Positions 53,391 to 64,000 of a DNA stretch of 64,000 nt are shown one piece after another. Every line of letters starts with the position of its first letter. The first letter of the stretch is position 1. A program made the position numbers and the translations under genes. The notes beneath the pieces were generated by a model, which worked only from the letters and a program-made list of their open reading frames with translations, ran no database searches and was not told the origin of the DNA. Source of the stretch: Panagrolaimus kolymaensis (Eukaryota; Nematoda; Chromadorea; Rhabditida; Panagrolaimidae); the NCBI GenBank assembly GCA_028622995.1, contig JAJQJQ010000042.1, forward strand, positions 248,001 through 312,000, read 5' to 3'.

Positions 53391-56300
53391 TGGTTGGAAT
53401 TGCTGCAATTGTAAGTCTGCCTTTTTAATTTATTTCTTAAACGGTTTTTAATTTTTAAATTTTCTAAAGTTTAAAATTGCTTCGGAATATTTTTTGTCAT
53501 TTTTCATTCATAAACATCAGTTTTTTTAGGTTTTTAAAAACTAAGAAATTTTAAAACATTCTTATAAAAACTATAAAAGATTTTGCGTGCTTTTGGAAGA
53601 ATGTTAAAAAAATAGATTTCTTGATCTATTGATTTTTGGACTTTGCTTTAAAAATTTTTTTACCTCTTTTTTTATTTTTTGTGTTTTATATTTATTTTTC
53701 AAAGGAAAAAAAGTTTAAACAAAGTCACACGTTTTTTTGTTTGTTGTTGTAAACTTGAGAGCAACAAGTGTCGACATGCGCTTAATCCTAATTAATTACT
53801 ATTTTTTTATTTTGCTAGTTGTCAAACAACATTTTTTTCATCCGATTTTCTTTTTATTTGTCTCATTTTTTAAAGCAACAACGAAAATTAAAATCTTAAC
53901 AAAAGAATTTGAATTTCCAAAAAAAATAAATCCAAGCTTCTAAAAAAAATATCCACAAGAACCTTTATGCAAATTTTTCATAATTCGCCGAATTTTAAAA
54001 AATTTAAATCAAAAATGCCAAAAAAAATTTTTATAGAAAATATACGAAAACCCGGAAAGATTCAAAAAAAAATATTTTTATAGAGGTCTTCCCATCACGA
54101 TGCATTTCTTCAACCTCCCATTAAACCCGCTGTAAATTCTTATGTTTACCTTTTAACAACTATGGCTGTAGTGGGAGGATTTTTATTTGGTTATGATACT
54201 GGAATAGTATCCTCAGCAATGTTATATGTGGATAATAATCCAGATATGCAACCATTAAATAATTTTTGGAAAGAATTAATTGTGGCTATAACTCCAGGAT
54301 TTGCTGGAATTGGATCACTCATCGCTGGAACAACCGCAGATAAATATGGTCGAAAACCAATTATTATTGTTTCAAGTATTATTTTTACTTTGGGCGCCAT
54401 TTTTTGTTCAGTGGCTTTTGATAAATGGATGTTACTTTTTGGAAGGGTTTTACTTGGATTAGCCATAGGTTTGGCATCCATGATTGTGCCTGTTTATGTA
54501 TCGGAAAGTTCACCCACACATATTCGTGGAGCTTCGTTAGCTACCTTTAATGCAATGATAACTTTTGGACAAATGGCTGCAAATATTTTTGCTGGTATAT
54601 TTGCTTTTATTAATCCTGATTATATTGGTTGGAGGTTTGATTATTCAATAAAAAATCATTTCTGGAATTAAAAATGTTTTTTTAGATTAATGTTTGGATT
54701 TGCTGCAATTCCAGCAATAATTCAATTTATTGGTTTCCTTTATTTACCTGAAAGTCCTCGGTGGTTATATAAACATCGAAGTGAAGAAGAATGTCACAAT
54801 GTAAGTGCGGTGTTACAAAAAAAAATCATATTTGGGGTTTCGAGAGAGATACATTTTTTTGCATTTTTATAAAGCACAAAATTTTTTGCGGCATTTTTAC
54901 TCATTTTTTCACTTCCATAAACCAAAAAAGCTTTTAAAAAAACACCGAAAATCATTAAATTAACTATGTTTGTTTCTAACAAAAAAATTTAGGGTTGCAA
55001 AAATTCAGAAAAAAAGTAAATCATCAACACCAAATAATTTCCAATCCCACAAGAATGAATAAAAAATAATTAAATTTACAGGTTTTGCGAAAGGTTTATC
55101 ATGGTGAAGATGCATGGGTTAAATATGAATTATCTGAAATTGCTACAAGCATAGAAGAAGAGAGGCAATGTGAAAATAGTTTGTTTCTTTAAACATTTTA
55201 CCTCCAATAAAAAAATTAACTTATTTCCAGAAACTCCACCATTTTTACGAATTCTTTCAACTCCACATGTTCGTAAAGCCCTTTTAATTGGATGCTCGTT
55301 ACAAATGTTCCAGCAACTTGGTGGAATAAATACTATTATGTATTATACGGGTGCAATTATTAAAGGAGCTGGAGTTAAAGATAATCATACAACTATTTGG
55401 CTTTCAGTTGGAATTTCAGGTATTTATTTTTTTTGAAAATAATTTGCATAAATTTAAAGAAAACTAAAAAAGTTATTTTTTAGCTGTCAATTTTATTGGA
55501 ACTATTATCCCATTATTTTTGGTTGAAAAATGGGGAAGAAAAAAGATTTTATTAATCAGTTCATTCGGAGTTATTGGAGCTTTATGTATGATGGGTGGAG
55601 CATTTTTATTAGTTAATCAAGACACAGCAAAAACTTTGCCTATTAATAATGGATTATCAACAAATTTATTTAATTCATCTGCAAAAAATTTTAATCATTG
55701 TGGAAGTTATAGTAATTGTGATTATTGTGTCACGGATGATCGATGTGGATTTTGTTCTCCTACTCCAAATGGTAATGATGTCAAAATGCCGGGTTATTGT
55801 TTACCTGCAAATCCTGATGGAATTGATAAAGGCTCAACCACAGGATTTTGTAGTGTAACAAATGGTAATTTAATAAATGCAACGGCTGAATATGAATGGG
55901 GTGATGTATTTTGTCATACCAAATATACTCCATTACCTATAATTATTATGGTTATTTATTTATTATTTTTTGCGTCAGGTAAAGTATTTAAAGAATGTAA
56001 ATAGCGGAAACTAAACCATGTATGATTTCCCTAAACTTATTTCTCATGAAAAGCATAGAAATTTTTTGGAGCCGATGCCCAGAAAATAATGAAAAAAAGT
56101 TCATTTTTTGTTTAAACCTTTTTTATAATTTTTTTATAAAAATTTAGCATTGGTGATATTAAAAGTTTTTTTTGATTTGGAACAATATTTTAATCAAGAA
56201 TTTACTTTTCTAAAAATAAAATGACTTTTTACAGGTATGAGTCCAGTTCCATGGATATTAAATGCTGAATTTTATCCTCTTTGGGCTCGCGGAACTGCGG

Positions 56301-56575
56301 TTTCCATTTCAACTTCAACGAATTGGTTTATAAATCTTTTTGTTTCTCTCACATTTTTATCTTTAACGGAAGCTATCACAAAATATGGCACCTTTTTCTT
56401 TTATGCTGGATGTACTTTTATTGGAACAATAATATTTATTTTATTTGTCCCAGAAACTAAGGACAAATCATTAGATCAAATTGAAGCCCTTTTTATGACT
56501 AAAACAGAAAGAAAGGAGTTTGAAGCAAAAAGGAATATTACAACTTTGGATTTAAACTTTAATGAAAAATCATAA
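53391..56575 (+). CDS. hmit-1: Proton/myo-inositol cotransporter-type sugar transporter (HMIT, SLC2A13-like)
   Basis: Seven exons: 53391-53411, 54084-54634, 54686-54800, 55082-55178, 55231-55419, 55484-55978, 56235-56575. They give 602 residues; C. elegans and mammalian HMITs are about 610-650. HMITs are 12-helix MFS symporters importing myo-inositol with protons. Motifs: [17 protein letters not shown] in helix 1, [56 protein letters not shown] and VPETK near the end. Between helices 9 and 10 lies the large extracellular loop that separates HMIT from other GLUTs. Here it has many cysteines between about C397 and C468 in a PSI-like pattern ([19 protein letters not shown]) and N-glycosylation sites. 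Exon 1 codes only seven residues (MVGIAAI) and joins in phase 0; its identity is the least certain part. AATAAA at 56615-56620. Confidence 0.93.
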
Positions 56576-57229
56576 ATTTAAATTTATTTTTGTTATGTTT
56601 GTTCGTTAATGAATAATAAATATTCGCTTAAGAATGTGTTCAAAAACAAAATAGATCATATTTATGAAATTTTCAAGCAAATTAATGCCAGTAATAAAAT
56701 ATGCAAATTTTCATTAAAACAATTTAATTTTTTTCCTTAGATTTTCCCAAATTTTTTGATACTTTTTTAATGTTTGAAATCCTTTATTTATTTCCTTTTT
56801 TACGGCCAAAATTGTATCAACCTATAAAATAAAAAAATGCTTCATAAATTTAGTAAATTTATTGTTTATTACAATTCAAAAAAAATTTTAGCAAGAAAAA
56901 TAAACGAAGGACAATTTTAAAATACATATAAAATTATTAAATGCTTAATTTTTTTAAATATAATAAAGTCTATAAAATCTTTGCAAAAAAAAAAAACAAC
57001 AGCCGTAAAAATTAATAAAATAAATGTTTTTGAATTTTTTTAAAGCTAATTTAAATAACAACTGTTTAACTGCATATTTTTTGTTTTTAGAGAAAATAAT
57101 GATTTTTGAATTTGTGAAATTATAATGCTTTCAGAAAAATATTAATAAAAAACCCGAGAAAGAAAAAAATAGTAAGGAAAAAGAAAATTTGAGTTCATTG
57201 GGTAAAGCAAAAATTAATTGATTTAAAGC
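56576..57229. other. Convergent 3' region of the HMIT and cuticlin-like genes
   Basis: About 650 bp, AT-rich, holding the AATAAA of the transporter (56615-56620). Nothing else is recognisable. Confidence 0.5.
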
Positions 57230-60200
57230 TTAGTTGAAAACCATAGAAAATGGTTGAATTCGTGGTGTTGAATCAACGGTAACTGATTTGGTCCTGAAAA
57301 AAATATGGTTTTTTCAAATATCTTTAATTTTTTGTATCAACACGAAAAAAATCGAGAATCAGTATTTTTCGTGCAGAGACATTTAATAAAATAATATAAA
57401 AATACTCTTACCGATATTGTTTTCGAACAAAAAAAATTCCCATAGCCACAGTTAAAATGAAAAGGCTTAAGAAAATAACGATAAAGAAAATAAAGAATGC
57501 ATTTGAAAGACAAATTCGTTGTATGGAAAGAATTGTTGGATCGGAGGCAGCTGCTGAAGAGGAAAAGGGTTCATTTCTGGCTGAAGAAGGTGATGAAGAA
57601 GTTTCGCTATCATCATCAATAACATAAAGAAATTGAGAAATTAAATCTGCATCTATCGTGGGTTGAGAAGCTGAGGATGAATTTGTGGAACGTTTGGATA
57701 ATCTTTTCTGAAACAAAAATATTTTTTTAATAAAAAAATTCAAAAAATTAGTCCTTTTTAGAATTTCCTCGTATTTTTTGATGCATTTTTTTTAAATTTT
57801 GAAAATTAGAAATTTTTATAAAACACTCGTTTTTCTGTTAAAAGAAATTATTGTTTTCCAAAAATTTTAAAATTTTTTAAATAATTTAATTTGAAAATTT
57901 TTTAAAAAAAAACTGTGAGTTTCTTCAAAAAAGAAAGTCACTCATCGTTGAATTTTTTTTTGCTTTAAACTTACAATATTTTGAATAGATTTTTTTGTAG
58001 AATTCATATTATTCCATTCTGAAGAAGAAATCCCGCCACCTCCGCCATTATTATCACAATTAGGTGGAGTTATACCATTACATCCGCCACTTTCTTTAAC
58101 ACATAATCTTATTTCACATTGAAATCTAACACCAATTTTATCAGCAAATTTAAATACATATGATTCACGATATGCAAGGTTTAAAGCTTCGGCGTATGTT
58201 GGATCACCCAATATCATTCGATCGGTATGGCATCCATTTTTATCTATTACCATATGTTTATCTCCCTGTCCATCTTCGACAAAGCAGCTATGAACGAGGA
58301 GGCCATACATATCTGAATCACATTCCCATCGATGAACCACTTGATCTCCAACTCGAGCATATTTTAATACTGGACCATCAATTTCATCCTTTCGAATAGT
58401 GTAGGTGCAAATTGGCATAGGCATATCATTTTGAACTTGTTCAGTTGGAAGGGCACTAAAAATTAAATTTAGAGATAAAATTTTTTAATTTTTTTGGTCT
58501 AGTTTCGAGGTATTAAAAAGACTAATTATTTTTTGTTTTCAGCTATTTTTAGGTTTTTAAGCCCCACTTTTTTTTTCTACCCTACATTCCATTATTCGTG
58601 TTTTGGTGTTATTTCCGGGATTACCTTTTTTAATGCTTTTGCACCCCAAAAAAACATAAATAAATTTTCAACAACAAAAAGAAAAGAAAAAACAAGGCAT
58701 TAACTTCTTAAAGACTACCTGACCTATTTTTTTTTTTAGAAAAAAAACACATTACTTTTTCATGTAAAGACGACAACATACATACATATTTTTAGCTCAA
58801 TGTCCACTTAACGAAAAAATATAAAAATACTTAAGTTTTTAGCCTTGGACAACATTTTCTTTTGGAGGTCATTACTTACTTATACTTACCACTACTTTTT
58901 CCCTATATGCTCTTGTAACACTAAAGAATAAAGTATGTAAGTAAGTAAGTGGAGTAACAAATATAGGATAGGATAGATAAGTTCACGGTAAATTTATGTT
59001 CAAACTTTTAAAATTATTAATGGCAATGACCTAATTTTATTTTATAAATGGCTAATGCCATGAAATTAAGAAATTGAAGAAAATAGAAAAATTAAGAAAA
59101 TTTTCGCTTGCAGACTTGATGGAACTTTATTTAATGAAAATTAAAAGAGCAAATAAACACGCATTATTGATTTTCCATGTTTTATTCGAAAAAATCACCA
59201 AAAAGCTAGCAATTATTAGATCTCTAAATAATTTTAAGTTTTTAATTGATGACACAAAAATTGCCCTTTTTTCTTATGGAATGTTGCTTTTTTACTTTTA
59301 ACTTTTTTTATACTTCCAAAAAAAATTACATTTACAAATTTTTTTGTTATGTCATCATCATTCAAAAAATTTTGTTTCCCACCAAAAATCAGAAAAAGAA
59401 GCAAATATGTTTATTCTGAAGGTCATTATTGTAAATTTGTAATTGAAACGCGGGAAAAAAGAAAATTTCACAAAGAAAAAAACAATTTTCTGTTTTTTTA
59501 CTTTCCATAAAAAACTTGAAAAAAGACATGTTTGTTGCTGTTTTTTTTTGTTGGTTCCTTTAAAAAACTAAGAAGAAAAAAGAATGAGAATCTTACCAAC
59601 CCAACCAAAAAATAACCGTTAATAATAACCAACAAGAAATGAACATTAATTTTTGAAAGAAAGGTCATAGAAAAATAAAATACAGATATGTATTAAAAAA
59701 AATATATAATAATTTGTTTGAGAAAAATAGAAAAAAAGCAAACAAAAAATTTCCTCTCTTTATTGATTGTAGGTTGTTGTTGTGCGACGACAGAAAAAAA
59801 AATATATGCGAGAAGGAAAAAAAACCAAGGAAACACAGAGACGCAGCAAGCTTTTTGTCATTCTTTTTTTTATTGATGGTCAGTGAAAGCCTTTTGGTTC
59901 TTTTTTTGATTGGTCAGCGACAATTTTTTAAGCAAATTTTTTTGAAAGCTTTTAAGAAAAAAACGCAACATTTAGAAGTTTTACTACAAATCTCAAAATA
60001 AAAATTTAGGAATTTACTATCAAAAATTCTGTATTTATTAAATGATTTTTAATTTCCAACAATTTTATCAAAAAATATTAATTTAAAACCACACATTTTT
60101 AGGTAAAAGAAAAATGCGCCATTAAAAATTTAAAAATGTTGTTAACTTTTTGAATTACTCTAATTTTCAAGTTTTTTGGTTCAAATTAGGGTTCCATCCC

Positions 60201-61184
60201 CCGCCCGTCCCCGGGGGAAATCCCCCGACCGCCCGCCATTTTTCGTTCCCCGCCAATCTCCCCCGTGGTACTTTTCCTCCGTCAAAAAAAATAGAGCATG
60301 GTGGAGTACATGAATTTTATTTTGAGATTTTTAAAAAAAATTAAATTTTTTTTTAAAAAAAACCCATAGCGAGGAGTACGTTACCTTTTCCCCCATCTAA
60401 TCTCCCCCGTGGCGTGTCTCCTCCGCCCGTCTCTCCCCCGTGGCCCAATCCCCCGGGGGATGGAACCCTAGTTCAAATAATAAATAGAAGCAAGCTTACC
60501 TGACTTCAATTTCTTGATTAACTGTTTGTATGGCTTCTCGATAAAGGCAATTAATATGAAAGGCTCGATCAACTTTGGTAACAAATAACTAAAAAAACAA
60601 AACATTTAGCCTTTATTTTTAGATAAATTTATAAATCTTACTGGATGAAAACTAATAACAATAACAGTAGAAAATTGCATTCCTTCGGGTTGAATCTATA
60701 ATTTGCATAATTTTATGCCAAAAAGCTTAAAAAAGTGAACGAACCATTCTTTGTCGATCCATATCGCAAGCGCCATGGCTTAATTTAATTCCACCCACAG
60801 GTTTGCCAATTTTTGATGCTTGTCCATAATCAACTTTACATTCGGGATTATTATAATGTCCTTGAACATAAATTTTTCCCGCAAACTTTTTCTTCGTTTT
60901 AAATCTCATTTCAATTGTGTCTGTATTGCATTGAATATCGGGAACTCCAATTAAACCATTATCTATTTCAAAGCTTCGTTGAATTGTGGCGAAGGAAAAA
61001 TCCTGAAAGAAATTATTTTATATTTAAAAAAATTCTGTTCGAGGTGCAAAGCAAAAATATGCAAAAAGTTTGCATCTTTTAATGCGATCGGAGAATATTT
61101 TTTTAAGCTAAATAAAAAAAAATTAACCTGTGAAAGAAATATAAAAATCAATAAACCATAAAATACCCGGAAGTTGGACGGCAT
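57230..61184 (-). CDS. Cuticlin-like ZP-domain membrane protein (CUTL family)
   Basis: Seven exons: 61184-61128, 61002-60745, 60695-60642, 60588-60500, 58455-57975, 57707-57412, 57293-57230. They give 432 residues. Nematode cuticlins are secreted ZP-domain proteins that polymerise in cuticle and alae after furin-type cleavage releases them from the membrane. A signal peptide opens the protein (VFYGLLIFIFLSQ). The ZP domain follows: IDNGLIGVPDIQCNTDTIEM, YVQGHYNNPEC, STVIVISFHP, FVTKVDRAFHINCLY, VPMPxC-type MPMPICTYTI, RWECDSDMYGLLVHSCFVED, and YVFKFADKIGVRFQCEIRLC. After the domain, KRLSKRS near residues 314-320 contains basic sites suited to proprotein cleavage. A Ser/Pro-rich stretch and one membrane helix (about 380-407) come next, then a short tail. 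Intron 4 is 2.0 kb and carries a MITE. The specific paralogue cannot be named. Confidence 0.9.
60179..60186 (+). repeat. Left 8-bp target-site duplication, GTTCAAAT
   Basis: GTTCAAAT abuts the left terminal inverted repeat of the MITE; the same 8 bases follow its right end at 60471-60478. Confidence 0.85.
60187..60470. mobile_element. hAT-like non-autonomous element (MITE), 284 bp, GC-rich ends
   Basis: Perfect 16-bp terminal inverted repeats TAGGGTTCCATCCCCC lie at 60187-60202 and, as the complement, at 60455-60470. Exact 8-bp duplications GTTCAAAT flank the unit. TAGGG termini with 8-bp duplications are characteristic of hAT transposons. The ends are strikingly C/G-rich in an AT-rich genome, and TCTCCCCCGTGG occurs three times as a direct subterminal repeat (60257, 60401, 60432), as expected for transposase-binding motifs. 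The centre is AT-rich and encodes nothing. The insertion lies in intron 4 of the cuticlin-like gene, about 30 bp from the donor of exon 4, and leaves the splice sites intact. Confidence 0.92.
60471..60478 (+). repeat. Right 8-bp target-site duplication, GTTCAAAT
   Basis: Exact copy of 60179-60186, directly after the right terminal inverted repeat. Confidence 0.85.
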
Positions 61185-64000
61185 TATTACGTTACTTTTT
61201 TTTAATTCTTCTTTGGTCGTTAATAATAATACACAAATGAAAGATATACTTGAAACTCTTCAAAAAAACAATATATTATTATTACTTAATAAAAATTAAG
61301 TTTTTTAATAAATAAAATTTTTCTGATCATTTTGAGTTGAGAGAAATAAATAAAATAACAACAACAAGCTCAACTCAATACCATTCACAAAATATGTATG
61401 ACAATGAATAAATTATTTTTTTTTCACGATCGAACAACGAATGAGAAAATAAGAAAGTCAGTGTGGCGGAGGGACGGCGGCCAAAGCGATCACAAAAAAA
61501 AAGTTCGAAGAAGGAAGTGCAAAAAAAAAAGAAAGGTTGAAAGGTGTGATGAACTTCCGAGAGTGAGTCAATAGAGTCTCTCCCTCTCTCTCTGTCTCAG
61601 TACCTCTCCGGAAGCCTTTCAATACCTAAATAAAAAAATAATTAATAACAAAAGCAACTTCGACGTCAACCGTCTTTCTTTCTTTTTTTTTGTTTGTGGC
61701 TGTGGTGGTCCAAATATAGACGACGAACATATTTAATTTTCGAAGGTGAGGGAAGGCGATGAAAAAAAAAATATGGAATAAAGGCAATTTGCCAGAAAAA
61801 AAATGAAGAAGAAGAGGTAAAAACATTTATTTATGATGATGACAGCGATCGGGATGGATGAGAAGGAAGGAGGAAGACGAAAGTGAGCCGCATCAAAAAA
61901 AGACAAAGAAAATGAGGCCTCTTTTTTTTCAACAACAAAATAAAAAATTTCAATGAAGGTCAAAAATTTTGTTAATTTTTTTTCTTCGTGTTGTTTTATT
62001 TGATTTTCAAAAAAGCTGTTGCCAGAAGAGAAAGAAAAAAGAGGTAATAAGCCAACCAAAAAAAAAACACCTTTTCCCTTTTTATTTTGACATTCTTAAC
62101 AAAGAAAAGAAAAAATGAAACCATAAAAAAATAAATTTTAAACCGGAAAAGGAGAAAGAAAAAAAAAGCCGACAGGTGGTTGAAATGAAACGATGATCCC
62201 TCCTTTTGCGCGCGGAGTACAAAACTCATTTGTTGCACTTCTTTTCTTTTTTCTTTTTTTTTTCCAAGCGGTAAATGGCACGCGTTCGAAATCCTATAAC
62301 AACAGATGCTTACTTAAAAAATGATGAGGATCATGACAAATTTGGTTTAAGGATGAATGGCATTTTGGTGTTTTTGTTAAACAAAAAATGAAGGACAAAT
62401 GGTTGCAGCGGCATTAAAAGAAAATAAACAAAGGACAAAAAAGTTCCAGGTTTTCAGGAAAAATATTAGCAATGAAATAAAAGTTTAATTCGATTTGAAA
62501 AAATTTAAAATTTTTTTTATAAGCGTCTCACATTTAAATTTTTGCCATGAAATCTAGAATTACTTTTATTATTATGTTTCGAGATCATTTTTTGACTCTT
62601 GCCACAAAACTACTTCTCAAATCAGAGTCTTTTTCTGTTTATTTAAAAAAATTGAATAAACCCCGATTTTAATTTTTTACTTTTACCTTTGCCCAGAAAA
62701 AAGCATTAAAATAACACCTCATCCTCACAAAACAAATATTGTTTCAATTCATTCACCGATCACCACCTTCCTATTCTTTTCATGAAACAAAAGAAAAATA
62801 TTTTTTTTTCACACAATGATGAAGTATTTTTTTCTTCTTCTATTCATTCTAGTTGCCAATTTTCTTCTGCTTTCATGATCCGATTAATCGGTTTTTTTTC
62901 TCACGACAAAAAGTCAAAAAAAAAATTGAAAAGAAAAAAGCTACTAATTGAAGATTGTTTCAGGAAATACAAAACAAAACAAAAAAAAAAGACGGTGGTG
63001 TTTCTTTTTCGCTGAAAAAAAAACAACAAAATGCGGAGGGTAAAAAAAAATGGAGGAAAGAGGAAAGAGAGAGGCATTTTTTTTCTTCCTGTAAATATGA
63101 AGATTGACTTAAAAATAACTTTTTTTAGAAGAAAAAAAGTTGACAGATTTTTATAATTACATACAACTTTTCTTTCTTTTTTTTCTTGAAACTTTTTTGT
63201 TCAATTTCCGGTAAAAAAAACAACAAAATAACATGTATTTACAAAAATATGATCTTGACGGAGAGAAAGAAAAAAAGTTGTGTGATTTGGAAGAAAAAAG
63301 TTGAAAAAAATAATATAGGTGTTCTTTTTTCTTATTTTTTTTTTTTCAATTTAAAACTTAGCTAATTTTAGCGGAATTGATTGACCAAGGTTGAAGTCTA
63401 AAAATGGGATAAAAAGGACGACAATTTTTCTACGTTTTTAAAGTTTATAATTTTTTGGAAATTTTTTCGTAAAACCCAAACAGAATGTAAAATGTTGGTT
63501 AAAAATAGAAAAGGTTTGCTTGAGTTTGTTTTTTTACTAAAAAACTATTACACATTTTCGCTTCAGACTTTTAAAGTATTTATTTTCAAGAAAGGACCAA
63601 AATCAACGTTTTTTCGGGCTTTAAAATCTCAAAAAAAAGTTTGAAAACTGCCACTCTCATTTTTTTTTGCCACAAAAAAAGTTTTTATGAGGTCCATAAA
63701 TTTATTTTTTTCCTTCTTCATTCAAAAAGATATCTATCTGTCTGGCAATTCAAGAAGAAAAAAAGAAGAAAGAAAATAAAGGCATCATTTTCAAAATTCT
63801 TTTTAAAAAACTCACATAAAATTATGATGGTTTGACCCGATTAAAGGCAAACACCGATAGACGACTAAGAAAAAATGAAGAAATAATCCTTTTTTGTTGT
63901 TCAATTTAAATACGCCTTATTGGTCAAACCAAAGACAGCAAATGAAAAAAAAAATAGGCAATCAAGCCCAGCCTCAACCAAACCATTTTCTTGGCCTTGA
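61185..64000. other. Non-coding region upstream of the cuticlin-like gene
   Basis: About 2.8 kb to the end of the window. The plus strand has A- and GAA-rich stretches (61.9-63.3 kb) and a CT microsatellite at about 61.58-61.60 kb. On the minus strand, a TTTATTTAG acceptor and a GTACTG donor bound a 22-bp piece near 61.60-61.63 kb that could be a leader exon, but this is weak. No coding exon is supported. Confidence 0.45.

Noticed and set aside
61555..61640. Candidate leader exon near the CT microsatellite upstream of the cuticlin gene
   Set aside because: Acceptor- and donor-like bases flank a very short non-coding piece; without transcripts this is indistinguishable from chance.

Overview
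The window is eukaryotic and most likely nematode. It is very AT-rich with long A and T tracts. Its genes are broken by mostly short introns (many under 60 bp), and several start codons follow a splice-acceptor-like TTTTCAG or TTTTTAG within a few bases, as expected for spliced-leader trans-splicing. Gene content agrees: a cuticlin-type ZP protein, an anion-selective Cys-loop channel, an IL-17-receptor-like SEFIR protein, and an HMIT sugar transporter. I cannot name the species. All gene models below were built by hand from splice signals and reading-frame continuity. Every model closes in frame from ATG to stop, but none has transcript support.

Layout. 1.2-3.9 kb: TRAPPC2/sedlin (-), a 146-residue protein equal to just the C-terminal membrane domain of ribophorin II (+), and an unrecognised small membrane protein (-). 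4.5-9.2 kb: a ten-exon IL-17-receptor-like gene (-). 9.2-13.6 kb: a non-coding gap. 13.6-19.3 kb: cullin-3 (+) converging on CNOT3/NTL-3 (-). 19.3-25.9 kb: a T-rich gap. 25.9-29.8 kb: a PRKX-like AGC kinase (+). 30.7-37.6 kb: MRPL23 (-) and UDP-glucose:glycoprotein glucosyltransferase (-). 38.4-40.3 kb: PPP4R2-like (+). 40.5-44.8 kb: a 14-exon anion channel (-). 44.8-53.4 kb: mostly non-coding, holding a 691-bp foldback transposon made of 27-bp repeats, a possible MITE, a small coiled-coil gene (+) and tRNA-Gly (-). 53.4-56.6 kb: HMIT-type transporter (+). 57.2-61.2 kb: cuticlin-like ZP protein (-) with a 284-bp hAT-like MITE in an intron. 61.2-64.0 kb: non-coding.

This is an ordinary chromosomal gene neighbourhood rather than a pathway cluster. 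Two loosely linked themes are ER glycoprotein handling (mini-ribophorin II and UGGT) and core housekeeping control (cullin E3, CCR4-NOT, PP4, TRAPP). The most notable items are the stand-alone ribophorin II domain, the two transposons with perfect 8-bp target duplications, an 18-bp cassette-like microexon in the channel, and relaxed splice consensus (two GC donors, several AAG acceptors, many GTT donors). I found no CRISPR array, prokaryotic operon, virus or toxin system.
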